This document shows, piece after piece, positions 21,692 to 33,800 of a DNA stretch of 64,000 nt. Source of the DNA: Umbilicaria muhlenbergii (lineage: Eukaryota > Ascomycota > Lecanoromycetes > Umbilicariales > Umbilicariaceae); NCBI GenBank assembly GCA_000611775.1, contig KK106981.1, positions 4,714,927 through 4,778,926 of the forward strand, given 5' to 3'. A program made the position numbers and the translations under genes. The notes beneath the pieces are model-generated. The model did not search any database, was not told the origin of the DNA, and saw only the letters and a program-made list of their open reading frames with translations. Each line of letters begins with the position of its first letter. Within the stretch, counting starts at the first letter, position 1.

Positions 21692-23629
21692 ATGTCGAAC
21701 AGACCAATGTCCCATCCGAGACAGGTCTACGATCCTGAAATCCTAGCGTACAGGCCACAAAGATTCTCTCTCGGATCCTCCAAAAGCTCGGTTTCATGGA
21801 ATTCAATGGATTTCGATCCTGCATCGCCACGCTCCTCGGCTTCGTCGTACGTAAGCGTTGGGTCGAATACCTCCGGCTACTCCAAGTATTCTACCGCTCA
21901 AGGCACAAATACTACATCCTTAGCCTCTCGACCCTCGTCATTCACGAACATACAAAGGCTGCGTTCGACCAATCCACCGCCGCCGTTGTTCAAGCGGCTA
22001 CCCCAAGAAATATATGAATGTATCTTGCAGCACTTAGCTACTGTCCATTTAAGTGTATCATCCACAAGCTGTGCCACGTGCTACATGAGGGATCTGTGTA
22101 GCCTTGCTTTGACCAGCCGGGCCTGGGATCGAGCTGTGCGGACGCAACTGTAGGTCATTCCTTGCTGTGATGAATCGCTTGGCCAACTCAACTAAACAGG
22201 GTTTGGCAGGTATGATAAAATATATATCGTCGGTGGTGACTCTCCAGCACACATGAAGAAGTACAAGATGAAATCGGGAGTCCGTCTGAAGCTTTTAAGG
22301 CGAACACTTCGCGAGCGGAGAGTGCTGGCACAATACGTTCGCGAAATCAAGGCTCCTTGGTTGCAAACTGAGATGATAGCCAAGCGGAGTGAAAGTGTTG
22401 ATTTAGTTGCATCCATTGTAATGGCCTGCCCAAACCTGGAGAGATTGGTCGGGTTTTACCCTATCTACGGCCACGAATTTGACCGTCTGACTCATGCTCT
22501 CTCAACGCGGAAGAGGTTAAAAGAGCATGCCTGGATAGTCGGGGAAAACGATGCAGTGACCGAACGGTCACATCTGCAGTTGCCGCCTGGTTTGATGGAT
22601 ATGGAGCAGGTCAACAATTTTCTCCACTTTCATGAGGCATGGACCTCACTCACTACGCTATTGATACATTCTCACAACCAGGGGGTCCTGGAGCATGATA
22701 TATTCATCGACGTCTTCGACCGGCTTCCGTCTCTACAACATCTCTACGTTTCCGGATTTGACGTTGACGACTTTAATGACGCTACATTGCAAGCATTGCC
22801 GCCGTTGCAATCATTACGACTCCAAGCCCTTCAGGGTATTACGGATCAAGGGCTTTGGCAGTTTGCAAGTGCTCCAGCTGCACGTGGTATGCGGTGCTTA
22901 TCGCTGATTGACCTCGGCATCGTTTCTTTGCTCGTTGTTTCAAAACTTATGGCGCATATGACCGACCTAAGGCGCTTTACCTTGGTGCAGGAGAGTTCTC
23001 CAGAGCTTCCGGCGGAAACACTTGTCTTTCAGCCGGTCATCGCATCTCCACTGGAATACATGCATTGGGATGTTCGGACCCCTGGGTCAGCCAATGCCAG
23101 TTTGGCAAACTCAATAAGAGCAGCAGGTTTTCCGAACCTGCGAACACTCCGAGCACCTTCGGATCATGATGGGGTCTTGCAAGCGGTATGCAGACCGCGA
23201 GCGCAAATTGTTCTTCCAAGTGACAAATACAGCACGGCACATAAAAAAGCCATGACCGACAACCCGGGCAAATTCAACCGGACTCTGTTCGCTGCACGCA
23301 AATTGGCACAAGAACGGCTCGAAGAGGCGCGAAAGACGGTACAGTTCAAGGTGGTAATCGATGAAGGCGGAGTTGTGTTGCAGATCTACGATTTCAACGG
23401 CTTCATGGGGACCATAGGGTCAAAGATCACCTACAGCTTGAAACCTGATGTATCTGGGAGTGACGATGCCGTGATTGATATTCTGGATATAACGAATCAT
23501 AGCAGAGAGGTTAGCGTGAAGGATGGGTGTACAGGGTTATGGAATGCGAGTCATCCGGCAGGAAAGAAATGGTGGAGCCACACCGAGAGATATCGGTACC
23601 GACCGGTAGACTTACAGACTTTCTTCTGA
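21692..23629 (+). CDS. F-box protein (filamentous-fungal family)
   Basis: Two exons (21692-22149 and 22210-23629; intron 22150-22209 with a GTAGGT donor) give 625 residues. The F-box lies at about 100-148: LFKRLPQEIYECILQHL, a Cys pair (SCATCYMRDL), then LCSLALTSRAWDRAVR. F-box proteins recruit substrates to SCF ubiquitin ligases through Skp1. The next part has conserved LKLLRRTLRERRVLA and LVASIVMACPNLERLVGFYP blocks, then leucine-rich-repeat-like segments (LPSLQHLYVSGFDVDDF, LPPLQSLRLQALQGITDQGL) suited to substrate binding. The C-terminus keeps WWSHTERYRYRPVDLQTFF. The Ser-rich first 95 residues are probably disordered. From memory this arrangement is conserved among Pezizomycotina without a characterised substrate. 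Its context, downstream of the deaminase and upstream of pch1 on the same strand, does not identify its target. Confidence 0.9.
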
Positions 23630-24126
23630 CTTACCAGACACGAATGCGAGGGAACGGAGGGAAAGCTATAGGCTTACGGCCATGAGCTTCTGACAAAAAT
23701 AATTGGAGAGGATGGTCAAGCAAACAAGAGTTCGCTCTCATAATGCTGAATGACTTGGTGGAATACCATCTGTCCTCAGGCTTATCTGACGAACACCTAC
23801 TCATGTACGGGCAATTTCCAGGAATATATTCGCGAACACCTCACTGGAAGACCGCAGCTGAAAAGAGATGCTTGATTTCAGAGTAGCCAAATCGTACTAG
23901 TTGCCACGTAGATGAATGTGTGCTGAAGGGTGACAAGCGCTTGCGCTCTGTCAATATAAGAAAGGTAAAGCACAGGTGGAGCCAGGTGAGACAGGTGTTC
24001 AAGCGCCTTACAACGTGAAGCAGCAAGGCTTGTAAACCCAGCCACCACCTCCCAAACATCCCATCACTTATCACTACCGACTTTGTTCACACGGATTCCT
24101 TTACATATGCTGGCTCGGCATTGACC
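23630..24126. other. Intergenic: F-box gene 3' end and pch1 promoter
   Basis: About 500 bases with no open frame of note. The sequence immediately before the pch1 start (CCACCTCCCAAACATCCCATCACTTATC and on) is pyrimidine-rich as expected for a fungal leader; the interval shows nothing else. Confidence 0.5.
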
Positions 24127-25446
24127 ATGAGAATGCACGCTGTATCTGATGCCCCGATCCTCGCGTCCTCCAAATCACCGTCACGACAGCCGCCCGCTTT
24201 CCCCAACGAGCTCCTCCTCCTGGCAGAGTCGCAATGGCTTTTCACCGAATCAGAACTCCGCCGCACCCCATCCGTCCTCGATGGACTGTCACCCGAAAAG
24301 GAGCGCGACAACCGGGTCAAGGGGGTCAATTTCATCCTCCAGGTTGGTATCATGCTCAAGCTCCCTCAGATCACGCTCGCCACGGCATCCGTCTTCCTCC
24401 ACCGCTTCTTCATGCGCCACAGCATGGTTGACACCCCGGGACGCCCGGGTCTCCATTACTATGCCATCGCAGCGACCAGTCTATTTCTGGCGTCCAAGGT
24501 GGAGGAGAATTGCCGGAAGATGAAAGAGCTGGTCGTGGCGTGCGTACGGGTCGCGCAGAAGAACCAGAACAAATTGGTCGACGAGCAGGACAAGGAATAC
24601 TGGCGATGGAAGGATACGATCCTGCAGTACGAGGACTTACTGCTCGAGGCCAATTGCTTCGACTTGAGCCTCGAGCCCCCGTACAAGACGTTGTTTGAGT
24701 TCTTGCTGTTCTTCCGGGAAGAGAACAACAAGAGGCTGCGCAACGCCGCGTGGGCGTTCGTCAACGACAGCTGTCTGACCATGTTGTGCTTGCTCTTCCC
24801 GAGCAGGACGATTGCGGCGAGCGCTCTGTATGCCGCCGCAAAACATTGTGGCGTTTCATTTGCAGATGATCAGCAGGGGAGGCCATGGTGGGAAGCAGTG
24901 GGGGTGGAACTGAAGAATATCCGGAGGGCGGTTAACTATATGGCTGGAATCTACGAGAACACCCCGTTGAGGGGTGGCGGGGAAGGAAGCATCTACGAAC
25001 GGACGCCGGAGGATGGGGATGAGGGGGCCGCGAAGACGAGGGCGTCACATTCAAAGGGAGAAAGCACGCCGGTGGGTGCAGGCCTGCTGGATCAGGCGAC
25101 AGGTGGTTCGGTACGCTCGAATACAGGCAGTGATATCGGGCATGGCAAAAGGGAAAGAGAGGAGGATGACGAGGCGGTGAAGCATGAGCCGGCTGGGAAT
25201 GGTACAGCAGGAATGAATGGCTATGGCAACGGACACGCCGAAAGTGATGACATTCCCTGGGGCGGAGAAACTGCTGAGGAGCGGGAGAGCAAGAGGCGTA
25301 AAGTTGAAGACGAGGCCGGCGACGCTACAAACAAGGACCATCAGCCTGGTGATGACGCCGGTCACCCCAAGCCACCAACCGATAGCAACGGCTTGGTCAG
25401 CCCCAATGTGGATGATGTCAGTGAGGAAGGCGAGGTCGAACCTTGA
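24127..25446 (+). CDS. pch1: Transcriptional cyclin Pch1 (cyclin T/K type, P-TEFb cyclin for Cdk9)
   Basis: An uninterrupted frame of 439 residues from the ATG at 24127 (a second in-frame ATG follows at 24133). The first cyclin box (about 35-190) shows QWLFTESELRRTPSVLDGL, GVNFILQVGIMLKLPQ, AIAATSLFLASKVEEN and VAQKNQNKLVDEQDKEYWRW. The last stretch matches closely what I recall of fission yeast Pch1 (VAQKN..LVDEQ.KEYWRW). The second box (about 200-285) includes WAFVNDSCLTMLCLLFPSRTIAASALYAA. Pch1 with Cdk9 phosphorylates the RNA polymerase II tail and Spt5 to promote elongation and capping-coupled transcription. The C-terminal 150 residues are acidic, Gly/Glu-rich, contain KRRK basic words, and end SEEGEVEP. 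This is the last intact gene before the AT-rich block. Confidence 0.93.
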   Translation: MRMHAVSDAPILASSKSPSRQPPAFPNELLLLAESQWLFTESELRRTPSVLDGLSPEKERDNRVKGVNFILQVGIMLKLPQITLATASVFLHRFFMRHSMVDTPGRPGLHYYAIAATSLFLASKVEENCRKMKELVVACVRVAQKNQNKLVDEQDKEYWRWKDTILQYEDLLLEANCFDLSLEPPYKTLFEFLLFFREENNKRLRNAAWAFVNDSCLTMLCLLFPSRTIAASALYAAAKHCGVSFADDQQGRPWWEAVGVELKNIRRAVNYMAGIYENTPLRGGGEGSIYERTPEDGDEGAAKTRASHSKGESTPVGAGLLDQATGGSVRSNTGSDIGHGKREREEDDEAVKHEPAGNGTAGMNGYGNGHAESDDIPWGGETAEERESKRRKVEDEAGDATNKDHQPGDDAGHPKPPTDSNGLVSPNVDDVSEEGEVEP

Positions 25447-26769
25447 TCTGACCTATGGCGGCGTTCCCTCGGGCACAGACTCGACGTTGAAAGTGCTTCG
25501 AAAACTGCAAGACTTGGTCGGTGGAGAGCACCCCACCCACTCTCCGGTACTTTTGACACTGGTCATGCCAGCTATGCGGACGACTTATGCGGGCTCGGCA
25601 GATCAGAAGCTGCGGGCCCCAGTATTGCCACCTGTCGCTTCGTACGTGTACCGAACGCACCATTCATTGGAACTTGCAGACACTGGTCTCTTGCGATGGT
25701 GTACAGGGCTTCGTAGCAGACGAAGGCCAACTTCCAAGTGGAAAGCGGGGCGTGGAAAGGGCACAAGAGTGAGTCCAACCAAGCCTACTCATGATTTTAT
25801 CGCTGACCTCGATTAGCAGGCTCCTTGGCTAATCATATCACCCTTTCCGGCGTACAGGGTATTCTGCTCCATGTCAACTTCAGCGTCATACTCACTTTGG
25901 CTCTCTTACGCTATAAGTATCATGTGCGGCGCTCTCTACTCATTTTCAGCCACTTATACTATGATTTGTAGGTATCACAGTCACCGGTTTAGATAAAAAT
26001 AAAATACTACATATTTATCTCTTGACTATGTTAATCTGTGATGCTGTAGCGCTCTTTTCTATAAGGAGGACGTATAGCGGGGTTCATGGCAGCGTGGCAT
26101 ATTAACGAGGTATATTATATAGCCCTAACTAGATAGAACTAATAACTAAAGAATGAAGAATGTGTACATAATGCAGTGTTTTACTGTGTGCTGTCAAGTC
26201 ACTTAAGAGGTGTTAAACCTGAATGTGATTATGATCTGAAAATTATCTCCCCTTTTATATATCAGTTCTTCAGCACAGAACAACTAGTGGTACTGTCACC
26301 TCAACAATGAGGCGCTTGAGCGGTGAGCAGGTCATTCTAGATAATACACATGTATCAACCTCTGTAAGTGTATTCATTGGTACACTTGTAATTATAATTA
26401 AATTTCATAACATCCTGAGACCCCTGGAACCTCTCTCTTAATAAAAACATTATGTCAGCCTGAGTACTGAGAGTTTCTCAGAGCTTATGATCTTCAGCCT
26501 TCAACTTGATTTAGAACTCTGCAGATGCAATTGAAGTGTTTCTTTATAAAGAAATCAAATTTTGAGGCCTTTACATATAATCAATCAAAATTATACAACA
26601 ATACTAAAATATTATATAAATAAGATAATTGTTAAGCTTGCCTCAGTCACTCAGATTTTTTCACCTCAATTAAAACTAATCAAGCTCTAATGCCTTTTGA
26701 GATTAATTATAAATGCTGACTGTGTATATTTTTCAGGAAGGATCTAAGGGTGTAATCTTAAAAACAAGT
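25447..26769. other. Transition from gene region to AT-rich repeat block
   Basis: Up to about 25950 the base use is like the genes to the left. From about 25960 AT content rises, poly-A/T and TATATA words appear and CpG becomes rare, although some CpG survives to about 26340 (GAGGCGCTTGAGCGG). No gene is recognisable. The segment 26400-26769 may be the 5' part of the LINE that follows, but I cannot identify a first ORF in it. Confidence 0.55.
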
Positions 26770-27887
26770 TCAAAAATACTTTGAGGAAAATAAATATTAT
26801 GTTAATTCAAGAACCATGGATTGAGTCAAATAATAATACTATTTCACACTCAATATTTACTAGCATTATCCCAACGTCAGAACTCAGACTATGAGTTTTA
26901 ACATTTATTACAAAAGCAAACAAAGGAATAAAATGCACGCTTAGATCAGATATATCAAAGGATGCAAATTTACAAGCTTTGTTTATTTCTGCATCAAGTT
27001 TAGAAGAAATTCTACTGTTGAATGTATATAATAAAAGGTCTCTTCAGCCTGAATTAAATACATGAACAATGAAAAGAGCATTAAGTCAAATAAGTGCAAC
27101 AACTAGAACATTGGTTTGTGAAGACTTTAATGCACATCATGCATGATGAAATTCTACAATCACAGAGGCAAAAATGCAGAAAGTTTATTACAATGACTGC
27201 AAACAAATCACTGCAATTTAGTCAATATATCAGACGTCATGACATTCATCAGACATATTGTAAACAGACAATATTCATTAGTTTTAAATTTAACATTTGC
27301 AACAAATCAATTAATACCAGAAATAATTGATTGGCAAGTTAATGAAGAAGTGTATACTGATTCAGATCATGAGATTATTCAGTTTTTCATAATTATTAAA
27401 AATCTTACACTGATGAAAAGTTCTTTCAACGCGCTATTCAATATACAAAAAGCGGATTGAAAGAACTTTACAAAGGAATTACAGCAAAATGCAAAAGCAA
27501 TAAGTTTAAATCAATCATTAAAACAAATGACTGAAAACTTAAGAGACTTAATTGCACAAACTGCAGAAGATAATATTCCTAGATGAAAATCATGCAATAA
27601 ATTCAAAGTATGATAAACAGAAAACCTCATCAGGTTAAGAAAAAAAATGTCAACAGCAAGAAGACATTACAACAAGCATAATTAATCTGAAAGACAGTGA
27701 ATTAAATTCACAAAAAGCAGATCTGAGTACTTTCAAGTTATTAAAAATGCAAAACAAAAATCCTGAACAACATTTCTTACAGAAGCAAGTGGAAAAGATG
27801 TATTTTAAACATATAAATATACAAAGTCATGACTTATAGAGAAAATACCACCAATACAAGATCAAAATGATATATTATGTCAGGATT

Positions 27888-28900
27888 CATCAGCAATTTA
27901 GCAAGTTAGCTCTGAGCTAGTTTTTAGCACTTTGAGCGCTCTGAGCCTCTGATCTCATGTCTCAGCTAACAGCCGCTCTTAGCACCCTTTGAGCGCTTTG
28001 AGCTCAACCTTAAATCTTGAGCAGAACATCAAAATTTTGAAATAAAAAAACAGTTATTAAAACAATTGTTTAAACAAGTACACACACAGTGTTATAATAA
28101 CAGTAAAACTTATAATAAGTAAACTTTTGCTAAAATTCACTTTTCTGCAATAAAAAATCATGATTTGTTGAGTCTGAAAGCACTCTATAAGTGTTGAGTT
28201 CTGAATATTTAAAGAACTTCAAGATTTTCATCACTTAAAAATCTACACACTTTAATAACTTTTGCACCTCAACAGATACGAAGAAACTTTCAATGCACAA
28301 GTTATAAAGAACAGTATTCTCTATTAATGTTAAACTAAAAGTTTCTTCATAACTGCTGTTGTTCTTAAGTTATATTTAATTCAAGTTTTCAACAGCGAAA
28401 AATCTTTCAAAAAAAGTCACATACTTTAAATAACTATTGCGCTTTTATACTTATAATATAACTTTCAGTTTATAAGTTGTAGAAAATAAGCTGTTTAAGA
28501 GTTTTCTTATACAAACTTTCTTTTTATGTGTTGTTGTTGTTGAGTTATTCAAAAAGTCATTAAAAGTCTGTTTATTAATGTTGTAATTTTCATCACTGAA
28601 AGTTTGAAATCAATGCAACTTTTTAACAACAACAGTTATAAAAAAACTTGAAATTATAAAACTGTTTAATAGCTTCTTCTACAACTTATAAACTGAAAGT
28701 TATATCATAAGTATAAAAACGCAATAATTATTCAAAGTATGTGACTTTTTTTGAAAGATTTTTCACTATCAAAAACTTGAATTAAATATAACTTAACAAC
28801 AACAGCAATTATGAAGAAACTTTTAATTTAACATTAATAAAAAATACTATTCTTTATAACTTATGCATTGAAAGTTTCTTCATAAACAAGTTATATTTAC
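27888..28900. mobile_element. Foldback (long inverted-repeat) element, copy 1, right end lost
   Basis: Opens with CATCAGCAATTTAGCAAG like the two other copies and continues with GAGCGCTCTGAGC-type words. Its core is a large inverted repeat: sequence at about 28280-28520 (ACTTTCAATGCACAAGTTATAAAG onward) recurs as reverse complement at about 28640-28890. There is no coding capacity. The right terminal repeat seen in copies 2 and 3 is absent, and a piece of the LINE between its endonuclease and RT parts is missing at this junction, so insertion and a deletion both occurred here. Confidence 0.75.
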
Positions 28901-29332
28901 ATCCTCTGCAAAGAAAGCACCTGAATCAGATGATATTTCCTTTGCTATTATTCAAAAAGCATATCAGGCAATATCAGAATTAATGTTTACAATCTATAAA
29001 TAATTAATTCAAGCAGGCTTTCACCTGAAATGTTAATGTCAAGGCACAGGTGTTATTCTAAAAAAGCTGAAAAAGTCAGATTATTCAAAATTAAAAGCTT
29101 ACAGAATAATTACATTATTAAATTGTTTAAACAAAGTGGCAGAGAAAATCATAACAACCAAATTATTATATTTAAGTCAAGTCACAGACTTATTAGATCA
29201 AGATTAAACTGAAGAAAGAAAACAAAGATCAGCAATTAATGCAGTATTAACCTTAACACATGATATAGAATCAGCTCAAAACAAAGAAAATGTTCTATCA
29301 TGTTTATTACTAAACGTCAAGGGAGCTTTTGA

Positions 29333-30229
29333 GAGAGACAAAGAACTCACACCTTCACATGATGTCTCCTGTCAGTACTTACCAGATGTTGTGCACCTGA
29401 TAGAGAAGTCAAGATGAGTTTAAAAAACATTAATCAAACTCATTGAGTCTACAAACGTGACTTTGAAAGCTCATTACGCATGATCAGCCTTCATAAACAT
29501 TGACCTCAAACACGTGACTTCAGAAGCTCATTACGCATGGTCAGCCTTCACAAACATTGCCTCAAATGCAACTTTGAAAGCTCATTACGCATGGTCAGCC
29601 TTCATAAACATTGACCTCAAACACGTGACTTCAGAAGCTCATTACGCATGATTAATCTTCACAAACATTGACTCAAACATCAACTTCAGAAGCTCATTAC
29701 GCATGGTCAGTCTTCACACACATTGATCAAGCTCATTGAGCCTACAAACATGATTTCAGAAGCTCATTATGCATGAACAGCCTTCACACACATTGACCTC
29801 AAATGTCAACTTCAGAAGCTCATTACGCATGATCAGCCTTCACACACATTGACCTTAAACATGTGATTTCAGAAGCTCATTACGCCTGATCAGCCTTCAC
29901 ACACATTGCCTCAAATGTTGACTTCAGAAGCTCATTACACATGATCAGTCTTCACAAACATTAACTCAAACATGACTTTGAAAGCTCATTACACATGGTC
30001 AGCTTTCATAAACATTGAGAGAGAGTGAGGATGAAAATCAGGAAGAGAGTTGAGGAGATATTAAAAGAAATATTTAAAACTGTGCAATTCTGACACCAAT
30101 AGCAGCTGTCAAAAAAATTGACAAAATAAGTTGACTAGAGAGTTTTCTCTCACAAATGTATTGCTAAATTACTAGTCAGTGTCATAGTCTTAAACTGCAT
30201 ACACTTAATGAAGAAATAAAATAAATAAA
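29333..30229 (+). mobile_element. SINE-like retroposon: 57-bp tandem repeats plus LINE-type 3' tail
   Basis: The element splits the LINE reverse transcriptase and is flanked by the 14-bp target duplication AAGGGAGCTTTTGA (29319-29332 and 30228-30241). Its body is about ten repeats of a 54-58 bp unit. From about 30027 its 3' part is clearly related to the 3' untranslated end of the host LINE at 38340-38530: both contain GAGGATGAAAATCA, GACACCAATA, GTGTCATAGTCTTA and CTGCATACACTTAATGAAGA, then an A-rich tail. Homology begins just after the LINE coding end, so this is not a simple 5'-truncated LINE. It is best read as a non-autonomous element moved by LINE enzymes through a shared tail. No coding frame is evident. 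Confidence 0.75.
29432..30018 (+). repeat. 57-bp tandem repeat array
   Basis: The word AGCTCATTACGCATG (with variants) recurs about ten times between 29468 and 29985 at spacings of mostly 54-58 bases, each followed by ATCAGCCTTCACAAACATTGACC and a CAAACACGTGACTTCAGA-like part. Copies differ mainly by C/T and G/A changes, and many retain the CpG in TTACGCATG and CACGTG. One unit near 29725-29760 carries a variant insert (CTCATTGAGCCTACAAAC) also found at the array's left end. Confidence 0.85.
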
Positions 30230-30604
30230 GGGAGCTTTTGATTATGTATCACTACTGCAATTACTTTCAATTATAAAGAAATTGAAGTTATCAGTACAAA
30301 TACAATCATGAACAAAATTCTTTCTAGAAAATAGAAAATCAGGATTAGCCTTTAATGATGAAAGACAAAAAATGCAAAATATCAAGACAGGAATTTCACA
30401 AGAATCATTAATATCCTCAATACTGTTTTTGATATATATAAGGTATTTATTCCTGAAAATCAAGGCTAAATTCATAGATATGAAAAAACTCAGCTATATA
30501 AATGATGTGACACTATATATTACTGAAAAATCAGCTGCAGAAAATTGCTTAAAATTATAATCAACAGCTGAAACAGCTTTCTTATGAGCAGAAACAAACA
30601 CAGT

Positions 30605-30811
30605 TGTTACAATTAATTATTTCACTTCATAAGCAGGCTTAAAACTGTTGCAAGAGGTGAGTTATTTGAATTTAAAAAAGTACAAAGAAGGAAGCAGTCT
30701 TGTGAGTGTGATTATGATATAAATGTCAAGGTGTCAAGACACACTAATCTTAATTTAGTTTAACATCAGGTAATTCAATATTCATCAGTGTTAATTGATT
30801 ATATTATAACA
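30605..30811 (-). repeat. Family A LTR (3' LTR of copy 1)
   Basis: 207 bp beginning TGTTACA and ending TAACA on the plus strand. Its match is at 36402-36608, and the same LTR bounds the second copy at 51755 and 57766. Confidence 0.88.
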
Positions 30812-33800
30812 TCACCTCTCTTCAGACAGAAGGCCTGTCCTCAGGTTTTACAAGTTTATGTTTTTCTACACAATCTTGTCTTCTTTTTTTTATTTACTGT
30901 TGTATTGTTCTCCTTCACAGGGTTGAGCTCCTTTTCAGTTTTGTAAGCTTTCAATTAAATATTCAGTCTCATTGAGGGCTCTGTCTTCTCTGAGTAAGTA
31001 TCATGATACTGTTTAAGCTTGTGCAGTGATCTGATGAAGCCATTAGCATCATATCATTCAGAGTTGAGGTTATAACCCTCTCAATTAACCTGATATTGTA
31101 GTACCTCATTATGAACTCAGCTTGTTAAAATCTTGTTAACAGTATACTTTGATTTCCTGTTAACTTCTGTTGATGACTTCAGGTCTTGAATTTAATTTGA
31201 TAAAAAATCATCAACAGCTTTCCTTAAGTGATCTGCATGAAAGACATTGTTCATCTTCATGTGCTTAAGTAAGTTCAAGACATAAGAGTGACCTTTCATA
31301 AATAAAATTCAGTATGAGCTCATGACCTGATGATTTAACTTTAAGCTTAACTGCTCAGTGGTTCACCCTTTGCATGTGATGTAGACTTAATCATCAACTT
31401 TAAAGTTAAACTTTCTTCAATGCTTGTTGACCTGAGCTGTCATTTTATTTTAAGCTCATTTCAGGTTTTCCTTTGCTCATTTAATCATGTCATGAGTCTT
31501 AATAATGAAGGTTTGAGCTTCTTCTCTCATCAGTTGCTCTCTTACAGTGTTTAAGGATTGCATTCACTCTTTTCAATGAAAGTGTAGATGAGGAGTTTAT
31601 CTCAGCTTCAACTCATAAAATGACATGCCTGTAGATTCATGAGTGAGAACCACTTAAGTGAAATTCATTGTCAACAAAAGGTCTGATCAGTTATTCTGAA
31701 AGTGATTCACAAATGAGTGTAAGTGCTGATTGATGTACTGATTCATTACCTCAGTGTTGTCATTCATCTGTGAATGATAAGTGATCAACAGCTTTTGCTT
31801 GACTCCTGTTAACTTGCAAAGCTCATCAGTGAATGTTGATACAAATTGAGGATCATGATCTGAGATAGCAGTCTCAGATGACCTGTAAATCCTTCAGATG
31901 TGCATTCAGTGACATGTTTAACAGTTCAAAACAAAAACTGAACAATCATTTGACAGACTTGATCAGTAGTACTGAACTGATAATAACTTTGTCATCTTGA
32001 TCTTGCCTGAGTGTGCTGTCACTGATGTTGAATGAGCTTCATTAATTAAATGAGTCTGCAAAGTGTTCATGTTCAGCATCATGAGCTTTTCAAATCATGT
32101 AAGAAGGCTGTCTTAAAGCTTTCAGCCTCATTCCTCTTTCCTTGTTATCTGATGATACTGATTTAATGATTCATGAGAGTGATTGACCTGCAGAATTTAA
32201 TTCATCAGCTGATAAGAGTTTTTCATCTGTTTAATCTCATTCAGAGAACCACCCGCCTGTTCAATCTCATTTGAAGAATTACTTTCAATATTTATTAAAC
32301 TCTCATCTATTGCAGCTATTACGCAACTAGGATTCAGAAATAATTATATTCATGCAGTGATGTTCTTTTCTTTCTGAGTAATCAACTCATCATGTTTTCT
32401 TATCAGAGTATTAACAATGACGTTGACTGTTCCTGAGCAGTAAGTAATCTTGAAGTTGTAGTTTATCACAATATCAGCTCATTTAGCTTGCCGTGAGTTG
32501 AGTAAACACTTGATGATGAAGTATTTCAGTGCTCAGTGATCTGTAATTGTGACAAATGAGACTGCTTATAAGCTTAATAGCATGTCATGTCATTCTTAAA
32601 GAGCTTTAACAACTGTTAGCATCTCTTTGTCATGAATCTCATATCACATTTCCTCAGATAACATTGTCTTCAAGAAGTAAATTACAGATTTTCACTTATC
32701 ATCTTTCTGTTGCTGAGTAAACATTTTTATAACAACTCTGCTGCTGACATCTGTCTTCATTTAAGTCTTCAAATAAGGTGAATAATGAGCTCAGACAACA
32801 TCTGACAGCATAAGTTCTTTTGTCTTCTTAAAAGCTTGAATTTTCAGCTCTTCTAAGGGGTGTCAAGCTCCTTTTGCAGTCAGCTTTGTCAACAGGTGTA
32901 TGACTCAACCTCATTTTTTTAATGAGTAATAATAAAAGTTGCAGAATCTCAGGAAGAACTGAATTTCCTTGATTAATTTTAATAACAATTAATTCTTAAT
33001 GATGAAAACTTTGTCTGAGTTCATTGCAATACCTTCAGTGCTGATGATGAAGCTCAAAAACTTTGTAGATTGAATGCTGAACTCATTTTTCTTTATGTTC
33101 ACTTGTAGGCCTGCTTTCTTAAGGTGTTGAAGCACTTTTTTAAACTTGAGTGTCATGTTTCAACAGATCCTCTGAGTAGATCAAAATGTTATTCACATAA
33201 ATTATGCAGAAATCATTCAGGTAATCAAATAAAATGTTGTTGATATATTTTTGAAAAAAGGTGAGTTCATTGCAAAGACTGAAAAATAAAATCTTGTATT
33301 TGTAGAATCTATATCTTATCTGAAAGATGATTAAATCCTTAACAGACTTTTTCATCTGTATTTGATAAAATGTCTGCTTAACATTTAGCTTGATAAAAAC
33401 CTTTGCTTTAATCAGTCAGGTCAGTGTCTCCTCAATTAAAGATAAAAAGTATTTATTCTTTTTTGTGATGATGTTGAGTTTCTGATAATCAACACAGAAA
33501 CATCATCCCTTCTCTGACTTCTTCACAAACAGAACTGATGATGCATAAAGAGTATCATTAAAGATTATGAAACTCTTCTTCAGATGATTCTTTAAATAAG
33601 TTTTAATTAACTGTAACTGCTTTAATGACATGCTGTACAAGAAGCTTGAGATCAGGTTATTTTCATCTTTCAAGATGATATCATGATTTATTTTTTCCTT
33701 ATGTAATGACAGCTGATCTGATGTTGTCTTGCTGAAAACCTTCACAAACTTTTAATACTGATGAGATAATTTTTTCTTTATTCTTTAATTCAGCTTCACT

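Noticed and set aside
2954-25446. A biosynthetic or defence gene cluster
   Set aside because: The genes are unrelated housekeeping and regulatory types on both strands, with no backbone enzyme, transporter or cluster regulator.
29432-30018. CRISPR-like array of spaced repeats
   Set aside because: Units are contiguous 57-bp tandem repeats with no unique spacers, inside a retroposon in a eukaryotic genome.
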